A stretch of DNA of 64,000 nucleotides from Beauveria sp. NWAFU-1 (GCA_024472245.1 JANBXD010000003.1:3720001-3784000); one strand, 5' to 3'. Positions 1-13,036 are shown, counted from the first letter of the stretch. Program-made: numbers and translations. The notes: generated from the sequence alone by a model not told the origin.

Positions 1-1718
1 TGCTTTCTCTTTATTTACCTGCCGGTCCCGTACGGAACCTGGAAACGGTGGCCTTTCTCGCGCGTCATCTTTCGGGTCAGCTTTCGTCAGTTGATTTACT
101 AGCTCGCCAACTCGCTGAGCATGTAGCAAGTTGTTGCGATGGTGGCCAGACCGTGAGCTTAGACTTAGCTCCAATGCCAGTGTGCCCCAGAGTGAGCCCG
201 CCATGCCCGCGTAGCCAGCAAGCCGGTCTTTGAGTCTTGAAAGCAAGGAACTGTCGCAGTGTTGTGAATGATCCACTAATTTCACAAAATACGAGTCTCA
301 ACAGAACCAAGTCCAAGACCGTCAGCGGCTGGCGAGCCACCGCTTCCCCAGGAGGGGGCGCATATCCACTACGTCATCAGCAGAACCATGGTTTGGCTGG
401 GAGCCGTTTTGTAAAACGGCACTCAGGTCATAAATAACCCGCAAGCAACAGCACTGACGAACCTGGTTCACTTCGCAATCCGGGCCAAGGCTAATTTTTG
501 TCACTGCACTGGCTATCAATGATTCGTAGCGTCCTGTCTGCAGGGACTTTGGCAGAATTGAGCATGGTGGTGCACAACTCAACTGATGCCATTCAGTCAG
601 CCTTGCCTGTCAAATAAATAGTAATCACTTATTTGTCGAGTGGGAGTGTGGCAAAGTCGCGTGTGACAGCCACCTGCCACTTGCCAGCTGCGCTGGCCCA
701 TGCAATGCTACTTGGGGCGGTAAGACAAAGGACTGAACTTTATCACGATGCTAGTCTTGCACATGATGGCAGCAGAACGTCATGCGCTTTTCTTGATCCG
801 AAGACACAGGCGCATTGCAAGCAATGATCACAGGAAGTTAACTTCGAAGACCAATGGCGAGCGTTGCAGTAGACGACATTACAGAGTGGCGGGCACCACA
901 TCCTTGGATAGACATAGGGAGTGGTGCTGGTGGTAACAAGGCGCTTGTTATCAGGGTGCTGTTGAGACCTTTATTGTTAACTAACTAATGCGATCGTACT
1001 AACATTACAAAGGGTCGTTAACGGGCATTATGACAACGAAGCAGGGCCTCGAGTTGCGCGGAAGAGACGAAGACTCGCCGTGGATGTGCCTTCTATTGAG
1101 ACGAGCAACTTTACGCTTTCAAGCCAGGAGGGCTGTGCGAAGAGTTGCTTTTATGCCTGAACAATGACGACTGTTGTCCAGCCTCGCCTGCGTGTTTTGG
1201 ATATGGTAGCCCTTGCCGTCGTTCGCAAGCGCTCCAGCCACAACTGTAGTGGGCAGCCAGGAGCAGTGGCCGCCATGCCCACAATTGGCCCTTGCTGATG
1301 CCAGTTCAGGCGGTGGGAGGCACGGAGGTTGGGGGCAGCAACCAGCTATGCCGATTGCTCTGCTGGCGCAGATGTTCATTCGGGTTTGGCCCACAGACTG
1401 CGCCCCATGCTGGACGCGCGGCGGAAGTAGTGGAGGGAGAGGAGCGCATTGACAGAGTACGCTGATTCATAGTTACGCAAGGTATGCTCTATTTAAGCGG
1501 GCATCGTCGGGTCCGGTTTGCAGTTCGCAGACTTTCTGGCAGCACGTATCGGGCGAAGGATTGTTGAGAGGTGTTCACGTTTGTCTTGTCTACAATGGGT
1601 AAACAGGAATAGATTGTCGACCGATAATGCAGTTGTCTGCGCCGCGGCAGGACCCGGCCCAACACTGACGAGCGAGTCGGTGCACTGCACAGCCAAGTGC
1701 TGTACAAAAAACATGGCG
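1..1718. other. Unassigned flank of normal base composition
   Basis: No gene is recognised here. All open frames are short (under about 95 codons), overlap on both strands and show no domain, signal peptide or splice pattern I can support. Composition is near that of the gene islands, with CpA and TpG present, so this stretch has not been through the mutation seen in the AT blocks. It may be the intergenic flank of a gene to the left of the window, or a gene remnant too decayed to read. Confidence 0.5.
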
Positions 1719-2217
1719 CTACATGTGCCCGCACCACCTTTGCCAAGGGGCACTATATAGAGTTATAACTATTATATTAAATAACTATATATATAAATAC
1801 TACTATATAGGATAGCTTTTTCTAACAACTATAAGAGAGTAATTACTTAATAATAAATTCTAATATTAATCTAATATTTAGCTTATACTTAATTATATAA
1901 AGACTTACTTTACTTTAATTTATTTATAACTTAATTATATAATAAGAATGAAGAAAATCTTTTATTTATCTTTTTTATCTTTTTCTTAATTAATTAGTAA
2001 ATAAAATTAAAAATAAAGTTAAAAATATTAGATTATTATATTTTAAGCTATAAGCTAAAATCTAAAATTTACCTTAAAGATTATTACTAAATAGTTAAGG
2101 TTATATAGTAAAAGGAGAATACTACCTTTTTAGTAGTATTTATATATATAGTTAATTAATATAATAATTTTAACCTTATATAGTCCCCCTTCGTAAAGGT
2201 AGTACGAGTATATATAG
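1719..2217. mobile_element. Inverted-repeat (MITE-like) element, right half RIP-mutated
   Basis: Two inverted arms of about 67 bases (1719-1785 and 2151-2217) align without gaps at roughly 80% identity around an AT-rich core of 365 bases. The outer part of the left arm keeps normal C and G. The matching part of the right arm has mostly T for C and A for G, for example ACATGTGCCC on the left against ATATATACTC on the right. No coding capacity is seen. The arms look like the terminal inverted repeats of a small DNA element, but no convincing target duplication was found. It could instead be two opposed fragments of a larger repeat. Confidence 0.55.
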
Positions 2218-3430
2218 TCTACCTATGATTACCACTAAAATCATGGCCGGAAAGTAGCGTAGACCAGCCGTTTCTTTTGTCTACCGAGTGACAGCCAAGT
2301 AAAGAAGAATAAAACTGACGACGAAGGAGTTTGGTTAGGTTGACGGGCAACGCGCTGGCACGGCTGGTAAGCAGATTGGGCAGTGCAATCGGACGGTGGG
2401 CCAATAGTACTCCACGTCCGGCAGAAAAACGAAGATACATGCCACTCAACTACAAACAAGCAACTTTTAGGTAGGTAGCTGACCGAGCAAATAGCTGGTA
2501 CAAACTGAGAGTTGGATTACGACGGCGCGACCAGCTGGCCAGCCACAGCATCTCTTGTGCAGCAAGTACAAGTTGACTTAACCTCTAGAGCCTCTTGCGG
2601 CTATTTACAACGGCGGCGCTTTCTTCTTTTCCCTCTTCTTTCTCTAGCTCTGGCCAATGCCTCTGGCAGCGTTTTCGTCTTGCTGGCAGGTAGCTGGTCC
2701 ATCTACCCGCTCGCCCCACACTAGCCAGCGGCCGCCAATCCGTGGTTCAAGACCAACATGAACTGGTGAGCAAGCACAGTCGTAGACGTGGTGCATTGGA
2801 CAAATGCATCTGTACTTATATTCTGCACCTATTACAATGCACACCACATCTTTTAACCCTCAGCACCTTCCACGGGTCTCCTACTGCGCTGCTGTTGCTT
2901 GCGCACGTTGTGCTGCGTTGTGCCGGCTGGTGAGTGACGTCCCACCCCAGCCTGCGCTCTCCCAGGCGCCAGCCCTGCTTAGCGGCCTTTGCCCAGCACC
3001 CAGCCCCAGTAACCGTCACCTTTTCTTCCTCCTTCCCATCGTCACTAACAATTGTTGCTCTTTACCTACATACAACGCGCCACTACCCGACCTATCGTTC
3101 CACGTATCCTTCCCATTGCTTGCGCATCGATCCTATCTCAACTCTTCGCCTTGCTCGCTGCTGCTTGTACGTGTCGTCACTACGTCCTCGCCCTTGCCTC
3201 TCACGTGCATTCCGCGCGCCAGTCAACCAGCACCTAGCAAAAAAAATTAATCATCCACCACCAGCTTTCGCCACGTTCATCAGCCACACGTTCGTTTCGC
3301 TTCGCCAAATCTACACTAGAGGGCAGGCGCGATATGATTGCTTGATGTCCCCCTCTGACGTCCGTCATTTGAATGCTTTCCGCGCTTCGTCTTTCTGTTG
3401 CGCCGCTTTGTTCTCTCGGACTTGAGTCTT
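2218..3430 (+). promoter_or_regulatory. Upstream region and leader of the C2H2 gene
   Basis: About 1.2 kb without a supported gene. The last 500 bases are pyrimidine-rich, with repeated TTCTTCC, CTCTTC and CCTTGC tracts, as in many fungal promoters and leaders. Two overlapping open frames here (about 148 and 163 codons, roughly 2804-3425) translate to low-complexity Pro/Ser/Leu-rich peptides and are most likely by-products of this CT-rich composition. Some short upstream ATGs could act as uORFs if the transcript starts this far upstream. Confidence 0.45.
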
Positions 3431-5182
3431 ATGGCATCAACCCGAGGCGACATTGACGCCACCTCTGCTCTTTCTACCGCAGCGCGCCCCCAGAACTATC
3501 TGCCCGACGCTCCCCCTTCTGATCCAGCTGCCCGGGCCGGCACCAAACGACACCACGAACGCGATTTACTCTCTCCCACCTTGCCATATAACCGAGCCGA
3601 TCCTTTCGAACCCCCTGCCAAAGCCGCTCGCATCGCCTTGGCCAACGTTCATCCTCCTTTACTACAATTGACTGGCGCAGTAGCCCTTGAAGATCTGCAC
3701 CGCAAAAGACTTCAAGAACGAGACGCTGTTATAATTCAGCTACCAACCACGGAAAACCCGAGCCATAAAGCCTTAGCCTCACTCATGTCAGGCGGAATCG
3801 AACCAATGAGCCGCACAACAGACGCACCTCAATTCGCGCCTACCGCTGATATGGAGCCAGCGGCCAAGGCGGCCAGCGCCCTCGCTGCTGCTGCCAATAG
3901 TGCTGCCCGCCTAGAAGGGAGCGTCGCCGATGTCGCCTCCGACCAAACATCAAACACTACTGCTCCACAGCTTGTCGCCAGCCCAGGCCCCATGGACGTT
4001 GATGACGGGGAGCATTTCTCACCCGAGCATGTTGATGGCCAGGAAGGGCGGCACCAGCCCGGCTCCATGCCATATCCCGGCTCATCCTTCGCCACTTCTC
4101 ATCTTGGCAATAACCATAAAGGAATGACGTACCCTATCCCATCGCCCGTTCAAGGCTCGCCAACATCCTCGGGCACCAAAAAGCACAGGTGCCCTTATTG
4201 CAATACCGAATTCACGAGACATCACAACCTCAAGAGCCACTTGCTTACACATAGCCAAGAAAAACCCTATGTTTGCACCGAATGTCAAATGCGCTTTCGT
4301 CGTCTGCATGATCTCAAGCGCCACGGCAAACTCCACACTGGAGAGAAGCCTCACATTTGCCTTAAATGTGATCGCAAGTTTGCTAGAGGAGACGCCCTGG
4401 CGAGACATGCAAAAGGTGCTGGTGGCTGTGCCGGTCGCAGATTCAGCTTAGGTAGCTTCGCGGAAGGGGATGAAATCGATGGCAGCATCGCCGAAGCTGA
4501 CGATTCTGCAATGTCCGGTATGACTTACGACCAGGGCGACGAGGAAGAGCTGCGTCGACAAAGTCTTCCAACTGGTGGCCACCAGCCTGACCAATACTCG
4601 GCACAATCACGCACATACCCTCCATCGGGACCTCGACCTGCTGCCAACATAGCTAGTGGACTTTACCCACCAAATGCGAGCCAGACACAGTCGAGCAACA
4701 GTACGGCTTCGTCGGTTCCTAATAGCACGGGTACGGCCCGTACTGTAAATACGAGCGTGTCGTCCGCCGCTACAGGCTGTGAAAACACTGGTTTGTACTC
4801 TCAGAACACCATGACAGAGAGTCCCAAGGCTTTGAGTCCAGCACTTCCAACTCATGAACTAGCTGCCACCGGTCGGCCTCGATCTCCTCAACAGAATCAG
4901 CAAGCACAGTCTACGCGGCGTCAGTCACCACCTCTCGGGCAGAGACCTAAGCTGCCAGCTCTGTCTCATCCTAGTTTCCCAGGGCCGCCAACAACGGCCG
5001 GAAACAATCATGCAAGATCCCCAGCCGAATCAAACATGTTTGCCCAGAGTGATCCAGGTGTCTGGGCGTATCTCCAAGCCATGGATGAAAAGCTTAAGGG
5101 CTTGGTCGAAGAGGTTGATACTCTCAAGAAACGCGTCGGAGTGCTCGAGACTAGTGCCAGCAACTCAACTGGGCTCCCCTGA
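3431..5182 (+). CDS. C2H2 zinc-finger transcription regulator
   Basis: Predicted 583-residue nuclear DNA-binding protein in one exon. The ATG at 3431 (MASTRGD) is the first in frame; the open frame further upstream begins only at a TTG. Three tandem zinc fingers lie at about residues 254-333. The first two are standard C-x2-C-x12-H-x3-H fingers joined by linkers of the (T/S)xEKP type. The third ends in Cys rather than a second His (C-x2-C-x12-H-x6-C), as in several fungal regulators. The N-terminal half is Ala/Pro/Ser-rich and disordered. The C-terminal half is Ser/Gln/Pro-rich and ends in a short coiled coil (about 540-575, with heptad-spaced Leu/Val) that could dimerise. The finger layout recalls Azf1- or Crz1-like regulators, but no orthologue is asserted and the target genes are unknown. 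Confidence 0.9.
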   Translation: MASTRGDIDATSALSTAARPQNYLPDAPPSDPAARAGTKRHHERDLLSPTLPYNRADPFEPPAKAARIALANVHPPLLQLTGAVALEDLHRKRLQERDAVIIQLPTTENPSHKALASLMSGGIEPMSRTTDAPQFAPTADMEPAAKAASALAAAANSAARLEGSVADVASDQTSNTTAPQLVASPGPMDVDDGEHFSPEHVDGQEGRHQPGSMPYPGSSFATSHLGNNHKGMTYPIPSPVQGSPTSSGTKKHRCPYCNTEFTRHHNLKSHLLTHSQEKPYVCTECQMRFRRLHDLKRHGKLHTGEKPHICLKCDRKFARGDALARHAKGAGGCAGRRFSLGSFAEGDEIDGSIAEADDSAMSGMTYDQGDEEELRRQSLPTGGHQPDQYSAQSRTYPPSGPRPAANIASGLYPPNASQTQSSNSTASSVPNSTGTARTVNTSVSSAATGCENTGLYSQNTMTESPKALSPALPTHELAATGRPRSPQQNQQAQSTRRQSPPLGQRPKLPALSHPSFPGPPTTAGNNHARSPAESNMFAQSDPGVWAYLQAMDEKLKGLVEEVDTLKKRVGVLETSASNSTGLP

Positions 5183-5480
5183 CTGGTTTTTGTTTGTTCA
5201 CGTTTATCTGCAGGCGATTCAAAAGTAATTTAAGGGGGGCATTGACGGCCTACAGTCATCAGGCGCAGGGAGAGGACACGTTTCAAGAACGGGAAATGGC
5301 GTTATCGGATGATCGTTTTATTTGAGAGATCTGCGTTGCAATCCTGCACAAAGCTAAGGAACGACAAGCCAGACATTTTCTTGCTCTTACGATTGGTTTT
5401 ATATGCTGTACTATATACACTGCCTCTGCCATCGTACGATCCTCCTCCGCTTAGGAGAGGTAGGCTAGGCCGAGTATAGC
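5183..5480 (+). other. 3' flank of the C2H2 gene
   Basis: Normal-composition sequence holding the likely 3' UTR. The switch to AT-rich sequence is abrupt, between about 5470 and 5500, only some 300 bases past the stop codon. The gene therefore lies directly at a repeat-block edge. Confidence 0.45.
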
Positions 5481-6018
5481 TAAAATGTTAACATTACTAT
5501 TTTACTTTACATTTTCCAAGTATTATTAATTCGTAACATTAGAAAAGCAATAAAAGAATATTAAGTCTAAGTAGATTATAAAGAATATTACTATATAAGT
5601 AATATTATATTATAAAAATAATAGATATATATAATATAAGATATCTAAGTTTATATATATATAGAATATTATTAGGAGAATAGTAGCTTTTTACTAGGAA
5701 AATAATATTATAAATTATATTAATATTAAAGATATAGATATTAAAACTAACTTAATCTTTATTATTAACTTAAATACTAATTATAACCTAAATCCTAATT
5801 AGTACTTTATATAATATATTCTATACCTAATTTCTCTTTTATCTTATAGAGTATTAGAGCTTAGAACTTAATATAAAAGCTTATAAGGCTAACTAAAAAA
5901 AAAAAAAGTATACCTTCTATATAGTAGGTTCTACTATAAATTATAAGTACTAATATTAGTCCCCTAGTAAAAAGTTATTATACCCCTAGTAATATTCTAT
6001 ATATATTTACTATTATAT

Positions 6019-6071
6019 TAGTCGCGGAAGTATTTATAATATATATAATATTATATATACTTCCGCGACTA
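6019..6071. repeat. 53-base near-perfect palindrome with unmutated CpG arms
   Basis: The arms TAGTCGCGGAAGTAT and ATACTTCCGCGACTA are exact 15-base inverted copies around an A/T core that is itself nearly self-complementary. Each arm keeps a CGCG in surroundings where CpG is very scarce. The outer TA dinucleotides could be a TA target duplication of a minute Tc1/mariner-type MITE. A stable cruciform or hairpin is also possible. Confidence 0.75.
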
Positions 6072-6089
6072 GGAAATAGTATATGACTA

Positions 6090-9000
6090 CATTACGCCTA
6101 AAACGGCGATAAAATTAAAAAAAGACCTTTTATATAGTAAATAATACCTAAAACTACCCTAGGATAATAATAACTTAAGGCTATAATAGTAGGGGTAGTT
6201 ATAGTAGCTAAAATATTATTAGGGACGCGCCTAGACGTATTACCCTAATAGAAACATACTATAATAAGCCTAAGGTAGAAGTAAACTAGTAGTAATAACT
6301 AACTAAGAGAGAATTAATTAATAAACTCTTCTTCTTAATTAAGGATAATTATAAAGATAAAGTAAAGAAAATCTAGTAGTAGTACCTATAGATATAGGCC
6401 TAGGTAGAAGCTAGGATAACCCTAATAGCTATACTAGTTACTAGGGAAATAGTTTAGTCTATTATCTAGGAGATAGTTATATAGATACTTAAGTAGAGTT
6501 AAAGTAAGTCCTAAAACTAACCTCCTTAGGTAAAATTATAAGCTAAGGTAGTTATAGGCTAGGATTATAGGGCTCTTAGGGTAAAGCTAGTACTAGTTAG
6601 ATATAAATAAAAGCTAATAGTTAAAGCCTAGGACTACCCCTAGGAGATAAAAGACTAATTACTATAAGAAGTAGTAGGAGTAGTTAATAAGGCTATTTAG
6701 GCTAAAACTATAGTAGCCTTATAATACCTCCTATCTAGAGATATTATTCTTTCCTTCTATTAAAAAGTAAAGGAATATACCTAAGATAAATATTAGGTAA
6801 AGACTACCTTTAGACTAGAAGTAACCTTATCTTATAAAATCTATTTTATAATAGTTAAGGTAGTCTTACTCTATAAGATCCCCTAAGATACTATAGACCT
6901 AGCTATAATACTATTAGCCTTTAATAAGGTAAATATTACTATAATAAGAGTATATTACCCTTAGATTAAGGGTAGAATAGTAATATTTATAATTATAGGT
7001 ACTTATAATATAAAGATAACTAATTAGTTATATAAATAAAGAATATTTTATAACTTATAGGTTTTTTAGTATAAGCCCTTTAAGGAGATAGTATAGCTCT
7101 TATAGTACTTTTATTATTACTAGTATAGCTATATTAGGAGATATTATAAGAATAAAAAAAGGTATAAAAGATATATATACTAGGTTTATAGTAAAACTAA
7201 GATATACTTAGTAAAAAGAGATAATAAAAAAGAATAATATATTAACTATAAGAGAAGCTACCTAACTTAGTCCTAGACCTACCTTATTATATAGTAGTAC
7301 TAAGGCTAAGTATAAGAGGTATACCTCTTCTACCTTATTAAATTTAAGTCCTACTAGTAGATAGATAAGCTAATAAGGTCCCTAAGGGTATCTTTACTAC
7401 TTAAAGGAGCTAAAAGTATATAGTACCTAAGGGGCTACCCTCCTAGACCTAGCCTAACCCTATCCTAGAGACTCTATATAGCCTAGTCTAATATACTAAA
7501 CTTTAATAATACCTAAACTAGAATATTAGAATTATTAACTCTAATAAGAATCTTATAAAGAAACTAGCTTATATTTAATATAGCCTAAAGGCTAACCTAG
7601 GTATCCCCTTATAATATAAGCTAAGAAATACCCCCTTTACTAACTTTAATACTAGACTATATAATATAGGCTAACCTAAATATACCTTAGGATATAATAA
7701 TAACTAAACTAATACTACCTAGATAAATAAATAAAGATCTTTTTATAGAATATATATAAAGATAATAATAATATTAGACTAGTTATTTATTAAAAAGATA
7801 GCTTAGATATTATTATAGTCTAGGAAGTATCTCTAGGTAGCCCCTTACCTTCTCTTACTATAGTACTATACTAGTACCTATAGGGGGAAGGCTAGGTAGT
7901 AATCTATATTTATAAGAGAATTAATAAGGTAAGATAAAAAGTAACTTTGGACTAAGATATCTATTATATCTAATTCTAAGACTATCCTTTAATTATTACT
8001 AATATTTACTCTAAGCCTAGATTAGACCTAAGGCTCTTCTTATATAGCCTCTTATTAGCTATAGGTATTCTATATATAATAGTTAGAGATTTTAACTTTT
8101 ACTACTTATTATAAGATTTATATAAATAAAAATTAATATAAGTAGATAAGATAATTAAGGTATTAGACTAGATTAGAACTACCTTAGTAACTCCTCTAGG
8201 AATAATAACCTAGTTTTATTATAACTAATATATAAGTACCTTAGACCTTCTATAGGTAGATTTATTATTTAATACTAGGTATAGAATATTAGACTAGGAC
8301 CTAGTTAGCTCTAACTATACCTTATAACTTTTAAAGTTATAGGTATACTTACCTAGCTCTAGTACGCCTATAAAGAAGTAAGGTAAAATAAATAAGTCTA
8401 TTATAGAAGTAGAGGCGGCAATCTAGCTCCCTAGTAGGGCTAAGCTCTTAATAAATATACTAAAAGATATAAAAGAAGCCTATAACTAGCTAGTAGTAAT
8501 ACTAGAGGAGATTATAAAGAGGGTAATACCTATAATAGGCCCTCCCTAGGGATAGTAGCCCCCCTAATAGATAGGTATAGTATAGATAGTTATAGCTAAT
8601 ATTAAGAGAGTATAAAAGAAAGCCTAAAGGACTAGTAACTAGGTAGACTAAGAAACTATAAGAGAAGTAAGATTAGTATAGGCCTAGGCCTTAGCTATAG
8701 TATAAAAAATATCCTAAAGATCTTACCTTAACTTACTAGGAGATTCCTTAGGGCTATAAAAATACTATAAGTAGGTAAAAAGATATATTATAAGGTATAT
8801 TACTAACTCTATCTTAAACCTAATTTACCTAGGCTATAACTTAGGTTATAGGATATTAGTAAAAACCTAAGAAGAAAAGGCTAAGGTCCTAGCTTCTAAG
8901 TTTTTCCTTATACTAATAAAGGTAAGTAATAATCTAGCCCTACCTTAGATAAGTATAGTACTTCCCCCCCTTCCTTCTCTTAATTAAGATATATTAGAAA

Positions 9001-10950
9001 TCTTAATATTAATTATAAAAAAAGAGATTATAGTAATACTATAAGGTTATATTACCTAGAATACTCTAGGCCTAGATAGTATCTCCTATAGCTTCTTTAG
9101 AGTACTAGGCCTCTTACTATATAAGGTATTAGTAGTACTCTATAATACCTCTCTTAAGACTAGATAGTACCTTATATAATACTACCTTAGGACTATAGTT
9201 ATACTCTAGAAACTAAGGAAGATATTAAATAAGCTATATATAGTAAGTAACTAGAGGCTAATTACCCTCCTTAATACTATAAGTAAACTCTTTAAAAAGA
9301 TACTAGCTACTTATATTATAATAATAATAAAAGTATATAAGCTCTTCTTAGAGGGATAAATAGGTAATTAGAGATAAAGATTAATAGAGTTAGTAATTAT
9401 ATTAATAGTTAAATTAGTTAAGATAGCCTAGTCTTAAGGTAAGATAGTATTACTTTTATAGCTTAATATTACTAAGGCGTTTAATAATATTAACTATAGA
9501 CTTCTTATAAAAGAGCTTAGACGCCTAGGCTACCTAGAAAAGATCCTTTAGCTACTAAGATCCTTCCTAAGTAAGAGGTCTAATTAGTTATATATTAATA
9601 ATAAAATAACTATAGAGTAGGTAGTCTAGAGGGGCGTACTATAAGGCTTACTATTATTACTAATACTCTTTATCTTATTTATAACCTCCTTCTATAAAGT
9701 ACTTAAGATAGCCTTAGGCCTATATATAGTTAGCTTTATAGATAATATAAACCTCCTATTAGTAAGGAAGACCTATAAAGATATTAAAAAGTAGCTTAAA
9801 TTAGTATAGTTAATCTATAAGGAATAGGTATATACTAACTATCTTAGCTTCTCTATACCTAAGTTTAACCTAATATACTTCTAATAAAGATATACCCTAG
9901 ACCTAGGCCTAATCTAGCTTAGGTAAGATAAGGTTTACTTAGTAATATATATATACCTACTAGGGGTAATATTATCTAGTAGTCTTAGCTAGAGAAAATA
10001 AGTTAAAGCTATAATAGGGAAAGTATAGGCTATAATATAGGCCTTCTAGGAAACTATAGGGAAATTATAGGGACTAAAAGTTAAAGAGGCTAGAGACCTA
10101 TATCTATATAGGATTTAGCCTATTATAACCTTTAGAGTAGTAATATAGTACTAGCTTATACTAGGAGCTACTTAAGGCCTAATATAGCCCTTATATAAGA
10201 TATAAGTAAGATATTTCTAAGTAATTAGGGGAGTCTTTAAGGCTACTTTAATATATTATATTAAGACTAAGCTAGGAGTCCTACTACTAGATATATACCT
10301 AATAATATAGAAAAGTAAAATACTATCTTAATAAGAAGCTAATAGGGTAACTACCTAACTCTACTATATATCTACTTAGGTAACCTCCCTTATACCTATC
10401 TATAGATAGTATAATAGAAAGAAAGTTAAACCTTTATTATAAGAGCTCTATAAGAATATACTAAGGGCTCCTAATAGGGGCCTATAAGGGGACTAGTATA
10501 TACTAGTCTAGTAGGTAGAATAGATATAGTAGATAAAATAAGAATATAAAGAGATAAAAAGTTAATATTAAGTAAGATATCTTACTCTCTTTCTAGTCTA
10601 TAAACTACCCTAACTCTAATATATAGGTAAGATAATCTTAATACTTAATTCTCTTTACTATATTAGCTTAATTATAATATAACTTTAAACTAATAAAATA
10701 GGGTTAAACGTCTTCTTCTATAAGTAATAAGTCTTTAGGTTTATATTAAGAATATACTAATATAAAAAAGGACCTAAGGATATCTACTACCTTATATTAG
10801 AATATAACTAAATATAGCCCTAGCTTAATCTTAATATATTTATATTATAAAATAAATATATAATAGCCTTTACCTTTAACTATCTAATATAAAATAAAAA
10901 GATTATAAAGTAAATATATAATATAAGATAATTAACCTATATAAGAGTTA
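6090..10950 (+). mobile_element. Decayed non-LTR retrotransposon (LINE), copy 1
   Basis: Order and motifs fit a fungal two-ORF LINE of the Tad/I type, all on the plus strand. A relic of consecutive CCHC zinc knuckles, typical of the ORF1 C-terminus, lies at about 7120-7290, with Cys codons now Tyr. An endonuclease motif related to GDFN-x-HH lies at about 8085-8115. A reverse-transcriptase motif related to LD-x-TGAFDNV lies at about 9465-9510, and the FADD catalytic box, now reading F-I-D-N, at about 9735-9765. Stops (TAA, TAG) sit where Trp or Gln is expected, and every deduced change is C-to-T or G-to-A. The outer ends are approximate. No frame is intact, so the element is dead. Confidence 0.75.
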
Positions 10951-11183
10951 GAGACTAATTAGATATAATATAAGATAAAAATAAGATAAATATAAATATA
11001 AAGAAAACTATAAAGGTATAGTAAATAAAATATATTAGGTAAAGCCTAGGCCTTATATTATAACTACTTTAGGGTTAGGCTAGTATTTATTTACCCTACT
11101 ACTTATTAATATAAAGACTTAGATAAACCTAAACGCCTATTAAATAGGCCTAACCTAGGCCCTTAGTAGCTATAGGCCTACTA

Positions 11184-11208
11184 CCCCTCTTCCTCCCCTT
11201 CTTCCTCC

Positions 11209-11240
<32 letters not shown>

Positions 11241-11245
11241 CTCTT
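11184..11245. repeat. CT-rich (TCC/CTTC) microsatellite
   Basis: An imperfect pyrimidine tract of CCT, TCC and TTCC steps, about 62 bases long and strand-asymmetric. It contains no CpA or TpG, so RIP would leave it largely untouched. Confidence 0.85.
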
Positions 11246-12320
11246 AATCCTTACCCTTATTAGACCCTACTAGATCTATACTAGCTATAACTAGCTACTA
11301 GAGTAGATATATATAGATATATAACTCTTATAAGATAGAAGAAAAAAGAGCCTTATTAGATAAGGCTAGGCCCCTAGCTAAGGCTATAATAGGCGTAATA
11401 GTAGGTATAGTAGTAATAGTAATAGTAATAGTAGATAGGTTTATCCCGCCTATAGACTAGGTCTAGTCCTTAAAGCCCTTAGTAGCCTAACTACTAGTAT
11501 TAGACTAGGTACTAAATACTATTCTCTTAAGGTATTTAAACTTAAGGTTCTCCTAAGCTATATCTAGCTTAAGGCTAGTATTAGTAAGATACTACTATTA
11601 GAATATAATAGTAGTAAGGATAATAGCCTTTATAACTTAAATATAATTAGTAAATAGTACTAAGGTAAAGATAGGTTAGACTTACTCTAAGGTAATATTA
11701 CTTTATTTTTATATATATAATATAGAAATAGGTATTAGTTATATAGTTAATATAAGATAAGACTAAGATAAGATTAAGATAAAATATATTACTTTACTAA
11801 TTATAATAAGTTATAATACTAGTAGAAGATATTTAGCCTAAATAGGGACTATATAAGACTAATCTAGGATTACTATAAGGCGGCTTAATATAGGGTATAG
11901 GTAGATCTATAATAGTAGTAGTAGTAGTACTAGGGTAGGCTCTATAGGTAGTAGGCTAAATATAGTTAGCGTCTAGTATAGACCTAGAGTAGATCTAAGG
12001 AGGGATAAGGTTAAACTTACTATTATTTAGATTATTTCTAGGGATAGAAAGCTAATAATATTTAGGACTAGGCCTAGACTAGGGGCGGAGGGGGATTAGA
12101 TTAGGTTATTTACCTTATAAGGGGGCGGCAGCGTAGATATTCTTATAGGATATTAGCTATATTAATAATATCCTAGGAGCGACCTAGGGGCGAAAGGGTA
12201 ATAACTAGAAGAAGCTAGGGGAAGGGAAAGGGAAATATATAAGAGATATAGCTAAAGAAGAGAAGAAGAGAGGAAGAAAACTAGGGGAATTAAGGCCTAT
12301 TTATTATTCTAGTTTACTAG

Positions 12321-12392
12321 CTAGATTAACTAGATTAGCTAGATTAGCTAGATTAGCTAGATTAGCTAGATTAGCTAGATTAACTAGATTAG
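12321..12392. repeat. 9-base tandem array, eight units of CTAGATTAG
   Basis: Eight consecutive copies of CTAGATTAG, two of them ending in A instead of G (first and seventh units). A-to-G differences at the final base are the only variation. It lies in AT-rich repeat DNA and has no evident coding role. Confidence 0.9.
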
Positions 12393-13036
12393 TAAATTAG
12401 TAACTAATATAGAATTATTAAATAAAGACGACCCCTTAGCTTAGTAGGCCCCCGCCCTAGTAATATACTACCTAGAATTATATCTTTTATATACTATTTA
12501 TAAGTTATATAAATAAAGAAAATAATAAGTATATATATATAGTATATTAATTATACTAATTATAATACTATATATAAAGGCTATTACCTAATATAGTATT
12601 TAATAGGTAAAGAAGCCTTTAAATAAGCTAGCTATAATAAAATAGAAATATACTATACCTAAGCTAGCCTCCCCCCCCCCTTTATACCCCTATAGCCTAA
12701 GGATTCCTCCCCTAGCCCTCCTAGCTTAGGCCTAAGCCTAAGCGACTAAGTATCTAAGTATCTAACTAACTATCTAAAGGGCTATAAGCTAAAGGATTAA
12801 GATAGGTTCTATTTAATTAAGAAGAGGGGCCTTACTAGCCTCTACTAGAAACTAATATAGTACTATAGTTTACTATAGGAGTATAGGTTTTCCTCTAAGG
12901 ACTTTAGTTTTTCTTATACTTATAAGTTATAGAGGTACTAGATAGGTATATAGTCTAGCTAGAGTAAATTTATAATATATAATATTATAAACTTAGATAA
13001 AAGAGTATATTTTCCTTAAAAATTTAATAAAATATC

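Noticed and set aside
2804..3425. Two overlapping frames (148 and 163 codons) in the C2H2 leader
   Set aside because: Low-complexity Pro/Ser/Leu translation of a CT-rich promoter tract; neither has a domain or splice support.
12321..12392. CRISPR-like or centromeric array
   Set aside because: Only eight 9-base units without spacers; a plain minisatellite in a eukaryotic genome.
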